DNA of 64,000 nt, taken from Treponema sp. Its GTDB lineage: Bacteria; Spirochaetota; Spirochaetia; Treponematales; Treponemataceae. A program made the translations under genes and the position numbers. The first letter of the stretch is position 1. Each line of letters opens with the position of its first letter. The DNA is taken from the NCBI GenBank assembly GCA_016287815.1, contig JAEEWW010000002.1, positions 18,234 through 82,233 of the forward strand, given 5' to 3'. Below the pieces are notes generated by a model. The model saw only the letters and a list, made by a program, of their open reading frames with translations, was not told the DNA's origin and did no database searches. Shown here piece by piece: positions 43,170 to 52,575 of this stretch.

Positions 43170-45215
43170 ATGGCTAACAAAGTTCAGATTTCAGAACTGG
43201 TATTGCGCGATGCTCACCAGTCACTTCATGCAACACGCATGACAACAGCAGATATGCTTCCAATCGCTTCAAAGCTCGATAAAATCGGTTATTTTGCAGC
43301 AGAAGCCTGGGGTGGAGCAACTTATGACAGTTGTATCCGCTTCTTGAACGAAGATCCGTGGGAACGCCTTCGCAAACTTCATGCAGCTATGCCGAATACA
43401 AAACTTATGATGCTTCTTCGTGGTCAGAACCTTTTAGGTTATCGCCACTACGCAGATGATGTTGTTGATAAGTTTGTTGAATATGCTGCAAAGAACGGAA
43501 TTGATGTTTTCCGTATTTTCGATGCCTGCAACGACCCGCGCAACCTTGAACGTGCTACAAAAGCTGCTAAAAAAACCGGCAAACATGTTCAGATGGCTAT
43601 TTCTTATGCCGTAACCCCATATCACACAATTGAAAAATATGCAGACCTTGCAAAAACTTATGCAGACTTTGGTGCAGATTCAATCTGTATTAAAGATATG
43701 TCTGGTTTGCTTAAACCATATGCTGCTTATGATTTGGTAAAAGCAATCAAAGCAAAAGTTGACCTTCCTGTAGAAATTCATACACATGCTACAACAGGTC
43801 TTTCTGTTGCAACATTGCTCAAATCTGCTGAAGCAGGTGCAGATATTCTTGATACAGCTATTTCTTCAATGGCTATGGGAACTTCTCATTCTCCAACAGA
43901 AACAGTTGTAGAAATGCTCAAAGGCACAGAATATGATACAGGCCTTGATATTTCTGCCCTTCTTGAAATTGCAGCTTACTTCCGCGAAGTTCGCAAACAC
44001 TATGCTTCCCTTGAATCAAAATTCCTTGGAGCTGATACACGTATCCTTAAATCACAGGTTCCGGGCGGTATGCTTTCTAACCTTGAAAGCCAGCTTAAAC
44101 AGCAGGGTGCTGCAGACAAGATGGATGACGTTCTTAAAGAACTTGAAGGAGTTCACAAGGATGTTGGTTATGTTCCTCTTGTTACACCAACTTCTCAGAT
44201 TGTTGGTACACAGGCAGTATTCAATGTATTGTTCGGCCGCTATGAACGTATGACAGGAGAATTCTGTGACCTTCTTACAGGTAAATACGGCAAACTTCCT
44301 GCTGAACCAAACAAAGACCTTGTTAAAAAAGCTCTTGAACAGAACAAGATGGAAGAAGCTATTACCTGCCGTCCTGCAGACAAGATTGCTCCGGAATGGG
44401 ACAAAATGGTTGCAGAAGCAAAAGAAAACGGCGGTAACGGTTCTGTAGAAGATGTTCTTACATATGCTATGTTCCCGAAAGTTGCAAAGAACTTCTTTGA
44501 AACACGTGCAAACGGTCCTGTTAATGCTGAAGAAAAATTCGGAATCAAAGAAGCTCCAAAGGCAGCTGCTAACGGCGCTTATACAGTTACAGTTAACGGA
44601 CAGGCTTATCAGGTTACAACAAACGGTTCTAACATCACTGTTGATGGAACTGCTTACAATGTAACATTCGGTGCAGCAGGTTCAGCTCCTGCAGCTGCTC
44701 CGGCTGCAACTGTTTCTGGCGGAGAAGATATTAAGGCTCCTGTTGCAGGTACATTGCTCAAACACGTTGTTCCGGCTGGTTCAAAAGTAACAAAAGGCCA
44801 GACAATCATCATGGTTGAATCTATGAAGATGGAACTTGAAGTTAAAGCTCCTTGCGACGGAACAGTAAATTACACAGTACAGCCTGGTACACAGATTACA
44901 GCCGGTATGGTACTTGGTAACATCGGCGGTGTTGTACAGGCAGCTCCAGTTGCAGCCGCTCCGGCAGCTCCTGCCGCTGCTCCGGCACCTGCAGCTTCAG
45001 CAGGCGGTAAGGCTGTAAATGCTCCTGTTGCAGGTACATTGCTTAAATATGTAGTTGCAGAAGGTGCTTCAGTTAAAGCTGATACAACAATCATTATGAT
45101 TGAATCAATGAAGATGGAACTTGAAATTAAGGCAGGAGCTGCCGGTTCAGTTCACTTTATCGTACCAACAGGAACTCAGGTAAATGCCGGACAGGCAGTT
45201 GCTGAAATTAAATAG
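43170..45215 (+). CDS. oadA: Oxaloacetate decarboxylase alpha subunit with two biotinyl domains
   Basis: 681 residues, longer than the usual 590 or so. The carboxyltransferase barrel (about 1-450) starts [16 protein letters not shown] and includes the carboxybiotin/metal region FRIFDACND and [12 protein letters not shown] small beta domain ([12 protein letters not shown]) and Ala/Pro linkers lead to two complete biotinyl domains, with biotin lysines in ESMKMELE at Lys553 and Lys648. The usual enzyme has one. The DNA of the two copies is nearly identical over short blocks, so the duplication looks recent. The enzyme moves CO2 from oxaloacetate (or methylmalonyl-CoA) to biotin for sodium export by OadB. 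Confidence 0.93.
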   Translation: MANKVQISELVLRDAHQSLHATRMTTADMLPIASKLDKIGYFAAEAWGGATYDSCIRFLNEDPWERLRKLHAAMPNTKLMMLLRGQNLLGYRHYADDVVDKFVEYAAKNGIDVFRIFDACNDPRNLERATKAAKKTGKHVQMAISYAVTPYHTIEKYADLAKTYADFGADSICIKDMSGLLKPYAAYDLVKAIKAKVDLPVEIHTHATTGLSVATLLKSAEAGADILDTAISSMAMGTSHSPTETVVEMLKGTEYDTGLDISALLEIAAYFREVRKHYASLESKFLGADTRILKSQVPGGMLSNLESQLKQQGAADKMDDVLKELEGVHKDVGYVPLVTPTSQIVGTQAVFNVLFGRYERMTGEFCDLLTGKYGKLPAEPNKDLVKKALEQNKMEEAITCRPADKIAPEWDKMVAEAKENGGNGSVEDVLTYAMFPKVAKNFFETRANGPVNAEEKFGIKEAPKAAANGAYTVTVNGQAYQVTTNGSNITVDGTAYNVTFGAAGSAPAAAPAATVSGGEDIKAPVAGTLLKHVVPAGSKVTKGQTIIMVESMKMELEVKAPCDGTVNYTVQPGTQITAGMVLGNIGGVVQAAPVAAAPAAPAAAPAPAASAGGKAVNAPVAGTLLKYVVAEGASVKADTTIIMIESMKMELEIKAGAAGSVHFIVPTGTQVNAGQAVAEIK

Positions 45216-45225
45216 GAATATACTG

Positions 45226-46638
45226 ATGAATAGTTTGACAAACAAAAAAGGTACACAGGTTATGAAGGCCTGTCTGGTTCTTTTTGGAATTTCATTGGCT
45301 TTGTCTTTTGCAGGAACTGTCTTTGCTGCTGATTCAAATAGTCAGAGTGGAGTAGGTTCAAAAATTATCAAAGGCTCAGAAAATATCCCGGATGTTTCTG
45401 TTTCTAAGTTTTTGAAAAATATCGGTAAAAGTACCGGTATTTACAAAATCATTCATACAGAAACACCTGAAGAAGTAGCTCAGGCAAAGGCAGATGAAGA
45501 AGCAAAACTTGCTGCAGAAGCTTATGACCCGTTTGCAGGAATTATTGTTCCTGGCTGGCAGAAGCTTTTGATGATGGCTGTAGGTTTCCTCATCGTTTAC
45601 CTTGCCGTTGTAAAAGGTTTTGAACCTCTTCTTCTTATTCCGATTGGATTCGGTACAATTCTTGTAAACGTTCCTGGCGCCGGCATGGCCGATGCTCCTC
45701 ACGGAATGCTTCATATTATCTACAGCGCAGGTGTAGGAAACGAATTCTTCCCTATGCTTATCTTTATGGGAATCGGTGCAATGACAGACTTTGGTCCGCT
45801 TATTGCTAATCCGAAAACTGCATTGCTCGGCGGTGCTGCTCAGTTTGGTGTATTCTTTACATTGTTCGGTGTAGCACTTATGAACTTCATCCCTGGCGTT
45901 GACTACAACCTTAAACAGGCTTGTGCAATCGCAATCATCGGTGGTGCAGACGGTCCGACATCCATCTACGTTTCTGGTAAGCTTGCTCCGGAATTGATGG
46001 CTGTTATCGCTGTTGCAGCATATTCTTACATGGCTCTTGTACCGATGATTCAGCCTCCGATTATGAAGGCTCTTACAACTAAGAAAGAAAGAGCAATCAA
46101 AATGGCACAGGCTCGTCCTGTTTCTCAGATTGAAAAGACATTGTTCCCGTTGCTTTTGATTGTAATTACAGCATTGCTTTTACCGCCTGCAGCTCCTCTT
46201 ATCGGTATGCTTGCATTCGGTAACTTTGTAAAACAGTGCGGAGTTGTACAGCGTCTTTCCAAGACAATGGAAAACGAATTGATGAACATTGTTTCAATTC
46301 TTCTTTCTTTGGGCGTAGGTTCACAGATGACTCCGGAAAAGATTATCAACATGAACTCAATTGGTATCATCATCCTTGGTCTTGTAGCATTTGCCGTTGC
46401 AACAGCTTCAGGTCTTATGATGGCTAAGTTCATGAACCTTTTCCTTAAAGAAAAAATCAATCCGCTTATTGGTTCAGCAGGTGTTTCTGCCGTTCCAATG
46501 GCTGCCCGTGTTTCAAACAAGGTTGGTCAGGAATACGATCCTATGAACTTCCTTTTGATGCACGCTATGGGTCCGAATGTTTCAGGTGTTATCGGAACTG
46601 CAATTGCAGCCGGTGTATTCATCGCAACATTCGGTTAA
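45226..46638 (+). CDS. oadB: Oxaloacetate decarboxylase beta subunit (OadB)
   Basis: 470 residues from the ATG at 45226, which has AGGA eight bases upstream; the track's start at 45184 lies inside oadA. Residues 1-100 are an extension with a signal-like helix ([19 protein letters not shown]) and a charged segment. The rest is the multi-helix OadB pump: [20 protein letters not shown] with the essential Asp, and [24 protein letters not shown]. OadB decarboxylates carboxybiotin and exports sodium. OadGAB could equally serve methylmalonyl-CoA or malonate; flanking genes do not decide. Confidence 0.92.
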   Translation: MNSLTNKKGTQVMKACLVLFGISLALSFAGTVFAADSNSQSGVGSKIIKGSENIPDVSVSKFLKNIGKSTGIYKIIHTETPEEVAQAKADEEAKLAAEAYDPFAGIIVPGWQKLLMMAVGFLIVYLAVVKGFEPLLLIPIGFGTILVNVPGAGMADAPHGMLHIIYSAGVGNEFFPMLIFMGIGAMTDFGPLIANPKTALLGGAAQFGVFFTLFGVALMNFIPGVDYNLKQACAIAIIGGADGPTSIYVSGKLAPELMAVIAVAAYSYMALVPMIQPPIMKALTTKKERAIKMAQARPVSQIEKTLFPLLLIVITALLLPPAAPLIGMLAFGNFVKQCGVVQRLSKTMENELMNIVSILLSLGVGSQMTPEKIINMNSIGIIILGLVAFAVATASGLMMAKFMNLFLKEKINPLIGSAGVSAVPMAARVSNKVGQEYDPMNFLLMHAMGPNVSGVIGTAIAAGVFIATFG

Positions 46639-46669
46639 TTTCCGATTGAAAATGGTTTTCAATCGGAAA
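46639..46669 (+). other. Perfect 14-bp hairpin abutting the oadB stop codon
   Basis: TTTCCGATTGAAAA and its exact complement around a TGG loop, beginning at the first base after the TAA. No T-run follows, so it may protect the 3' end of the oad mRNA, with the true terminator 70 bp on. Confidence 0.75.
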
Positions 46670-46670
46670 A

Positions 46671-46715
46671 ACGGCTGAGTCAAGGCTTTAAGCGAAGCGT
46701 GCCTTTACCAGCCGT
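46671..46715. repeat. Dispersed palindromic repeat, copy 1
   Basis: Outer arms ACGGCT/AGCCGT, inner AAGGC/GCCTT, loop TTTAAGCGAAGCGT. The core GAGTCAAGGCTTTAAGCG is shared in inverse orientation with 58825-58869, but the outer arms differ. Confidence 0.75.
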
Positions 46716-46738
46716 ATAAGCCGCAGCCAAATAAAAAG

Positions 46739-46770
46739 AGACTGCCCGTTGGTTGGGCAGTCTTTTTTTT
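46739..46770 (+). terminator. Rho-independent terminator of the oad operon
   Basis: AGACTGCCC and GGGCAGTCT with a 7-nt loop, followed by eight T residues. Confidence 0.92.
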
Positions 46771-46778
46771 GTCTTGGC

Positions 46779-48896
46779 TTATAAAAAGTAAGTTTTCATC
46801 AGACCTTTTCCCTTTACATCGATTTCAGCGCTTTCGCTGTACTGTAAAGATTTTTCCGTCTGGGCTTTTGTAGATTCTGTAACATGGATTCTCATAGGAA
46901 TTCCTGTGCTTTCCATACGGCTTGCCATGTTTACTGTATCGCCCCAGATATCATAAATAAACTTTGTTTTTCCAATTACACCTGCAACGAGCGGACCGGA
47001 GTTGATTCCGAGCCTGATTTGAAGTTTTATAGGAGAACTGGTGTTGAAAGAATTAACATCGTCTAAAAGCCCTTGTGCAAACTTGAGCATTTTTTCAGCT
47101 CCGCCATTTTCTTTTCGTTGTGAAAGGCCGGTTGCAGCCATGTAAGCATCTCCAATTGTTTTGATTTTTTCAATTCCTTCGCGGTTAGCCCGGTCGTCAA
47201 ACATAGAAAAGATTTTGTTCAGCATGGTAACAACTTCTTTTGCACGCATTTCTCCGCTGACTTTTGTAAAGCCTACAATGTCTGTAAAAAGAACGGTAAC
47301 GTTCGGATATTCTTTGGCTATTGTGCTTTTTGGATTTGCCGTAAGTTCTTTTGCAATTTCTTTAGGAAGAATATTTAATAAAAGTCTTTCTGAACGGCTT
47401 TTTTCTGCTGCAAGCTGTTTTGTTCGTTCCTTTACGGTGTTTTCAAGTTTTCTGTTTTCTTCTTCAATATGAATAAGCTTCCCTTCGAAAAGCATGATTG
47501 TCGTTGAAATAATGAAGATTACAAAAAGCAGTCCGAGGAAAACATCAAAAAGAGCATTTGTGAGCGGCTTTAAAATGCAGGAATAGGTGAACAAGATTTT
47601 TTGTGAAAGCGGATCATAGTTATGCGGCGTATACATGATGCAGCCAAAGCCAAGTGTTTTTAGCGGTGTTATAGTATAAAAGTTTTCTCCGTGAATGTTT
47701 TCTTTGTCACCTTCATGCGGTTTTTTTACATTCAGTTTTCCGTCTGAAAGTGTGAAAGTTCCGTTCCATGGCCCCGGGTCTACAGAGCAGTTTTCTTTCG
47801 GAACTAGAATTGAAAAATTCCAGTCAGTGATGATTGTGCTTCTCATGTTGTTAAAAATAACGCCGTCGTACTGAGCTCCGGTTCTGTCAGGATCTGCTTC
47901 GTCTACCCAGTGTTTTTCTGCATTTCGTGCAAAGGTTACGCAAACAGATTTTGTAGAATCGTTTTCTGTATAAGGCTTTTCAAGTGCTAAAGTTTTTTCC
48001 GGAAGAGTAATGCCTTTAATTGAAACGATTAAAAGAACTAAAATGATTCCGCCTAAGCTTACAGAAAGAGTCTGCCAGAAATGATTTCTTTTAACCCGTT
48101 TTCGATTTTCAGGAGCTGAAATAATTGCTTTATAAACCGGACTTATAATTGTCTCTGAGCGGTCTCCTGAATAAAACTCAAGTTCCATTAATTTAATCGA
48201 AGAAAAGAAAAGGTGCAGGGCTCCAAGCCCGAGCGAAACATTCAGCCAGGAAAATCCGTATTCAAGAAGAATCAAAATTATGCCGCTTAATGGAAGGAAA
48301 AAATAAATCAAAAGGGAAATAAACACATTTTTTGAAAGTTTCTTTCGGTTTTGAAGAAGCATTGTAAGAGTTATAAGAGTTGGTAAAAGTCCTAAGCCAA
48401 CGCTCAACGGATAAAACGTACTTCTGTGGTAAATATTATTTTCATCAAAATAATAGAAAAGATTTGTAAACTGGCTCACTATAGTAAGCAGAATTCCTGT
48501 TATGCAGAAAAAGAAGACTATAAAAAGCTGGACAGGTATTCCTTCTTTTAAGGCAGATTTTGGTTTAGAAAGAAGAGTAAAACTTAATCGGCTCTGCTTT
48601 ATGAATTCACATGTATAGAAACAAAAGAAAAAGGTTGCAGAAAAATTGCAGATAAAAACTAAAAAATTGGAAAGACGCACCATGTACCAGCCTGTGTGGC
48701 TGGTGTTTCCGCGGTAGTAATAGGCAAGGGCATCAAAAAGCAGCAGAAAGCCTGTAAAGAATTCAATAAAAATGAGAGTCCTTCTTCCGTTTTGCTTTAT
48801 ATTGTGACCTGAAAACAAAAATATTCCTGTCTGGAAGCAAAAGAAAAAAAGGAAAAAAAGTGAAGAAATACTGATAACTCTTGTAAGTTCTGTCAT
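46779..48896 (-). CDS. Membrane-bound class III adenylate cyclase
   Basis: 705 residues. Seven hydrophobic helices (about 1-250), an eighth near 275-297, an extracytoplasmic domain (about 300-425), a ninth helix near 435-460, a short coiled coil with LLLNILPKEIAKEL, and the cyclase domain (about 520-690). Catalytic features: metal Asp in LFTDIVGFTKVS, purine-selecting Lys in EKIKTIGDAYMA, Asp in YDIWGDTVNMASRMES with the catalytic Asn and Arg. Lys/Asp indicate ATP, giving cAMP. The seven-helix part may be a receptor. Ribosome site AGGGA. The gene's own convergent neighbour is the oad operon. Confidence 0.92.
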   Translation of the reverse strand: MTELTRVISISSLFFLFFFCFQTGIFLFSGHNIKQNGRRTLIFIEFFTGFLLLFDALAYYYRGNTSHTGWYMVRLSNFLVFICNFSATFFFCFYTCEFIKQSRLSFTLLSKPKSALKEGIPVQLFIVFFFCITGILLTIVSQFTNLFYYFDENNIYHRSTFYPLSVGLGLLPTLITLTMLLQNRKKLSKNVFISLLIYFFLPLSGIILILLEYGFSWLNVSLGLGALHLFFSSIKLMELEFYSGDRSETIISPVYKAIISAPENRKRVKRNHFWQTLSVSLGGIILVLLIVSIKGITLPEKTLALEKPYTENDSTKSVCVTFARNAEKHWVDEADPDRTGAQYDGVIFNNMRSTIITDWNFSILVPKENCSVDPGPWNGTFTLSDGKLNVKKPHEGDKENIHGENFYTITPLKTLGFGCIMYTPHNYDPLSQKILFTYSCILKPLTNALFDVFLGLLFVIFIISTTIMLFEGKLIHIEEENRKLENTVKERTKQLAAEKSRSERLLLNILPKEIAKELTANPKSTIAKEYPNVTVLFTDIVGFTKVSGEMRAKEVVTMLNKIFSMFDDRANREGIEKIKTIGDAYMAATGLSQRKENGGAEKMLKFAQGLLDDVNSFNTSSPIKLQIRLGINSGPLVAGVIGKTKFIYDIWGDTVNMASRMESTGIPMRIHVTESTKAQTEKSLQYSESAEIDVKGKGLMKTYFL

Positions 48897-49027
48897 TTAA
48901 TAGTTTCCCTGGAAAAGTGGTTATATTTAATATGATAGCACTGAAAAGAAAATTTACATAACTAAACTTTCCTTTACACATACTTCAAAATTCAAAAAAT
49001 ACTAAAGTTTTTGTGTTTCTCTATAGA

Positions 49028-49049
49028 ATATCATTTTTATATATGATAT
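49028..49049. promoter_or_regulatory. Inverted repeat in the cyclase/tctC divergent promoter region
   Basis: ATATCAT and ATGATAT, 8 nt apart, in the 237-bp gap. A shorter palindrome TGCATAAATATGCA follows near 49060. The size fits a dimeric repressor site controlling the tct genes; this is inference. The rest of the gap is A/T-rich. Confidence 0.35.
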
Positions 49050-49133
49050 ATTCATTTTGTGCATAAATATGCAAAAACGATGTAAAAATCAATTATAAAT
49101 CATAAGATTTTTTCATTGATTTTGGAGGTATAA

Positions 49134-50153
49134 ATGAAAAAAGCAAGTTTAATAATCGCAGCTGCATGTGCAGCAATGTCGGTATTTGCTGCCGGACAGA
49201 AAGAAGTTGCTTATCCGCAGAAAGCAATTACTATGATTATTCCTTATGGAGCAGGCGGTACAACTGATATTCACGGTCGTCAGTTTGCCATTCAGCTGCA
49301 GAAGCAGCTTGGAAAGCCTGTTACAGTTGTAAATCAGGGTGGAGCTTCGGGTTCAAAAGGCTGTAAATCAGTTCTTGATGCAGCTCCGGACGGATACACA
49401 GTTTTGTTTACAGCAGAATCTTTGGGAACTCAGCGTGTTGTTGGTCTTTCAGAAATGAGCTATGATGATTTTGCTCCGATTATGGCTGTTACAAACGATC
49501 CTAAAGTTATCGTTGTCGGAAAAGATTCAAAATATAACAAACTTCAGGACTTACTCGATGATATGAAAGCTAATCCTGGAAAAATCAAGATGTCTTACAC
49601 AGGTCCTGGCGGATCTGGACACGTTCAGGCTTTGATTATGGAAAAGCTTGGTTATAAGGCTGCCCTTACAGCCTATACAGGTGGAGCTGACTGTCTTCTG
49701 GCTGTAATGTCAAAGCAGGTTGATTTTACTAATTCTAACTATTCTACAATCGTTGGCTATCTTAAAAGCGGAGACTTAAAAGTTCTTGCCGTTTCAGGTT
49801 CTACACGTCTTCCTGCAAATCCGGATGTTCCAACCTTTGGCGAAGTTGATAAAAATGCCGTTCCTTACATGAAAAACGCATTTACACCGCTTAACTTCCT
49901 TGTTTCAAAAGATGTTCCGGCAGATGTTCAGAAAATCTTACGTGATGCAGCTCTTAAAGCCGTAAAAGATCCTGAATGGGTAAAATTTGTAAACGATAAC
50001 TGCTCAGAAAAGCTTTACGAAGCTTATCCGAAGATTGAAGATATTAAAAAATACTACAAAGACTGGGAATCAATGGTAAGCTGGATGCTTTATGATGCAG
50101 GCGTTGCCAAGTATTCTCCTGAAAAATTCGGTATTGCAAAACCTGCAAACTAA
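49134..50153 (+). CDS. tctC: Tripartite tricarboxylate transporter substrate-binding protein (TctC/Bug)
   Basis: 339 residues with a signal peptide (about 1-20, AACAAMSVFAAG). Bug-family signatures: YPQKAITMIIPYGAGGTTDIHGRQFA, VVNQGGASGSKG and MSYTGPGGSGHVQALI. Binds a carboxylate or related solute in the periplasm and delivers it to TctAB. Strong ribosome site TGGAGG. First gene of tctCBA. The 125-bp gap to tctB contains an imperfect hairpin (near 50170-50205) that could favour expression of the binding protein over the permeases. Confidence 0.93.
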   Translation: MKKASLIIAAACAAMSVFAAGQKEVAYPQKAITMIIPYGAGGTTDIHGRQFAIQLQKQLGKPVTVVNQGGASGSKGCKSVLDAAPDGYTVLFTAESLGTQRVVGLSEMSYDDFAPIMAVTNDPKVIVVGKDSKYNKLQDLLDDMKANPGKIKMSYTGPGGSGHVQALIMEKLGYKAALTAYTGGADCLLAVMSKQVDFTNSNYSTIVGYLKSGDLKVLAVSGSTRLPANPDVPTFGEVDKNAVPYMKNAFTPLNFLVSKDVPADVQKILRDAALKAVKDPEWVKFVNDNCSEKLYEAYPKIEDIKKYYKDWESMVSWMLYDAGVAKYSPEKFGIAKPAN

Positions 50154-50278
50154 TGCCGTAAATTAAGCTGTCGTCATGTGATTATGTTGCCCATGTGCGG
50201 CAGCTATGCTCACATGTCGACTAATCATTTTTTTGCCGTTTAATTATAATCATTAAAAATAAAGGGTTAAAAATTATT

Positions 50279-50749
50279 ATGAAAAATATTGTTAAAGAAG
50301 GAATTTTCTTTTTTATCTGCGGAATTGCACTTCTTGCTTATTCATTGATTAATCATTATTCAACAACTATTGCATGGAGTTTATCTCCTTATCTTTTTCC
50401 GCTGGTTGTTTCTTTATTTTTTATTGTTTTATCCTGTACTTTATTTTTCAGTGCCTTTTCATCTGGTACAAAAAAATCAGGCACTGCCGAAAAATCTTCT
50501 TCCGGCACTTCTGCTGCCGGTTCTTCTAAGATTTTATGGAAACCTGTTCTGATTTTTATTGCCGCTGTTTCTGTATACTATGTGATAATGCCGTTTATCG
50601 GCTTTATTGCTTCAAATATAATTCTTCTTGCTTTTCTTTTTGTTTTGCTCGGCGAAAGAGTATGGTGGAAAATCCTTTGCCTTTCTGCAGTAACGACTTT
50701 AGTAATTTATTATTTTTTCCATACATTCCTTCATGTAATGCTTCCGTAA
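50279..50749 (+). CDS. tctB: Tripartite tricarboxylate transporter small membrane subunit TctB
   Basis: 156 residues with four hydrophobic helices, and a Ser/Gly/Ala/Thr-rich hydrophilic loop between the second and third (SSGTKKSGTAEKSSSGTSAAG). Size, topology and position between tctC and tctA identify TctB; sequence conservation in this subunit is low. Confidence 0.85.
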   Translation: MKNIVKEGIFFFICGIALLAYSLINHYSTTIAWSLSPYLFPLVVSLFFIVLSCTLFFSAFSSGTKKSGTAEKSSSGTSAAGSSKILWKPVLIFIAAVSVYYVIMPFIGFIASNIILLAFLFVLLGERVWWKILCLSAVTTLVIYYFFHTFLHVMLP

Positions 50750-50780
50750 CAATGTGCTCGTTGCAGGCAAAGAGAGCGCT

Positions 50781-50864
50781 ATGAGCAATATGAGCAATGT
50801 GCGGTTTGGCAAATTGCAAGGCTTAGTAAAAAGGCATTTTAACAAGGCAGGTTTTTATGATTAA
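50781..50864 (+). CDS. Possible 27-codon ORF overlapping the tctA start
   Basis: ATG at 50781 opens a 27-codon ORF whose TAA overlaps the tctA ATG (ATGATTAA, 8-nt overlap), the same geometry as at 38875-38934. A GAGAG sequence lies a few bases upstream. Coding status is uncertain; it could couple tctA translation to passage of ribosomes. Confidence 0.25.
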   Translation: MSNMSNVRFGKLQGLVKRHFNKAGFYD

Positions 50865-52344
50865 TTCATTTTTTCATTATTTTGCAAATATTCAGTTTAT
50901 CTTTTTAACATTTTTAGGTGCCGTTCTGGGACTTTTTGTAGGTTCAATTCCAGGACTTTCTGTAACGATGGCTACTGCGCTTTTAGTTTCTGTAACGTAC
51001 ACCTGGCAGACTGCAAACGCAATGGCAACCGTAATGGGACTGTACGTTGTAGGTGTTTTTTCGGGCGCGCTTTCTGCAATTTTAATTAACATTCCGGGAG
51101 CTCCTTCTTCTGTTGTAACGACTTTTGACGGCTATCCTCTGGCAAAAAAAGGTGAAAGCTACAAGGCATTAAAATATGCAACTTTCTATTCTTTTATTGG
51201 AAGCGTTTTCGGTCTTGCTGTATTATGGATAATGGCGCGCCCGGTTTCCCGCCTGGCCCTTAACTTTCAGCCGATGGACTATTTTCTTTTAACCTTGTTC
51301 GGACTTACAACGGTAGGCTCTTTAACTTCTGATAATTTTTCAAAAGGAATGATAAGTGCCATGCTCGGCCTTTTTGTAAGCATGATAGGTCTTGATTCTG
51401 TAATGGGAACACCGCGCCTTACATTCGGCATAATGGAACTTTCTTCCGGAGTGCCTACCGTACCGGCTCTTGTAGGCTTGTTCGGATTTTCTGAAGTTCT
51501 TGTTTCGCTTGCTTCAGGAGATTTAGGTGCTCAGGTTTCTGAAATAAAGAAATCTGCCGTTAGATTTACAGATTTAATTAAGCATCTTGCTCATTCTCTA
51601 TGGTATGCGGTAATCGGAACTTTTGTAGGAGCCTTGCCGGGAGCCGGCGGGCCTGTTGCTTCTTTCCTTGCATACAGCTCGGCTAAAAAGATTGTAAAAA
51701 ATCCAGAGGTGCCGCTGGGGCAGGGGGCTGTAGAAGGAATTGTTGCAAGCGAAACTTCAAACAATGCCTGCATCGGAGGTGCTTTAATTCCAATGCTTAC
51801 GCTTGCAGTTCCGGGTGATGCAGTAACTGCAATTATTCTTTCGGTATTCTATGTTCACGGGCTTCAGCCGGGACCTATGTTTATTACGATACAGAGCGAT
51901 ATGTTTGCCGCAATTTTAGCAGGCGGATTTTTAGGCTGTATTTTCCTTTTGATTTTAGGGCTTGTTGCTGCTCCAAAGCTCAGCAAAATCCTTTTAATAC
52001 CAAAATCGATTCTGCTGCCGATTGTAACGGTTTTGTGCGTAATCGGTGCTTTTGCCTGCAACAATACTATGTTTGATATTCTTTTGATGTTTATTTTCGG
52101 CTTATTAGGATTTTTTATGCGCCGTCACGGCTATCCTGTAGCTCCGATGACACTTGGAATTGTTCTCGGCGGAATGATGGATTCAAACTTCCGCCGTGCA
52201 GTTTCTCTTGCAGCGTCAGAAGAAAATAAGATTGCAGCCTTGTTCGGACGCCCTATAACAATTATACTTTTAACGCTGACAGTCGCAACTCTTATAATGA
52301 ATATTCCGGCTGTAAAACGATTATTTAACCACAGTAAAAAGTAG
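50857..52344 (+). CDS. tctA: Tripartite tricarboxylate transporter large membrane subunit TctA
   Basis: 495 residues, about 11-12 hydrophobic helices, full length. Family signatures: LGLFVGSIPGLSVTMATALLV, NIPGAPSSVVTTFDGYPLAKKGE, GALPGAGGPVASFLAY and GVVASETSNNACIGGALIPMLTLAVPGD-like stretches. It is the sodium/solute symport channel of the TctCBA importer. Confidence 0.95.
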   Translation: MINSFFHYFANIQFIFLTFLGAVLGLFVGSIPGLSVTMATALLVSVTYTWQTANAMATVMGLYVVGVFSGALSAILINIPGAPSSVVTTFDGYPLAKKGESYKALKYATFYSFIGSVFGLAVLWIMARPVSRLALNFQPMDYFLLTLFGLTTVGSLTSDNFSKGMISAMLGLFVSMIGLDSVMGTPRLTFGIMELSSGVPTVPALVGLFGFSEVLVSLASGDLGAQVSEIKKSAVRFTDLIKHLAHSLWYAVIGTFVGALPGAGGPVASFLAYSSAKKIVKNPEVPLGQGAVEGIVASETSNNACIGGALIPMLTLAVPGDAVTAIILSVFYVHGLQPGPMFITIQSDMFAAILAGGFLGCIFLLILGLVAAPKLSKILLIPKSILLPIVTVLCVIGAFACNNTMFDILLMFIFGLLGFFMRRHGYPVAPMTLGIVLGGMMDSNFRRAVSLAASEENKIAALFGRPITIILLTLTVATLIMNIPAVKRLFNHSKK

Positions 52345-52355
52345 ACCGCTGACAA

Positions 52356-52386
52356 ATAAAAAAGGGCTGCTCAAAACGGGCAGCCC
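52356..52386. terminator. Terminator-like hairpin downstream of tctA
   Basis: GGGCTGC and GCAGCCC with a 9-nt loop. The T-run is present only on the minus strand (A-rich bases 52356-52363), so it would stop minus-strand transcripts from the receptor gene and may also end tctA. Confidence 0.6.
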
Positions 52387-52400
52387 AATAAAGAAATGGT

Positions 52401-52564
52401 TTCCGCGGCACGGATGCCGCGCATTCAACCAATGTGACAGGTTTTGAACAAAACTGTCTATTTATAAAAAATACGGATGTTTTTCCGCGGCACGGATGCC
52501 GCGCATTTTACCAATATGGCAGTTTTGGAACAAAACTGCCCATTACCAAAAAACAGGGATGTTT
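52401..52564. repeat. Tandem 82-bp duplication containing hairpins
   Basis: Two copies (52401-52482 and 52483-52564), about 85% identical by eye. Each starts TTCCGCGGCACGGATGCCGCG, which contains a perfect 7-bp hairpin CGCGGCA/TGCCGCG, and carries a CAGTTTTG/CAAAACTG-type stem. This fills most of the 231-bp gap between tctA and the chemotaxis receptor. Confidence 0.85.
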
Positions 52565-52572
52565 TTTGGTAA
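52543..52572 (-). other. 13-bp perfect hairpin after the receptor stop codon
   Basis: TTACCAAAAAACA and its exact complement around a 4-nt loop, 3 bp beyond the stop of the minus-strand receptor. It overlaps the end of the second 82-bp repeat copy. The internal T-run on the minus strand makes a role in ending the receptor transcript plausible. Confidence 0.65.
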
Positions 52573-52575
52573 TAA

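Noticed and set aside
46639-46669. 14-bp stem as the oad Rho-independent terminator
   Set aside because: No T-run follows; the terminator at 46739-46770 is much better.
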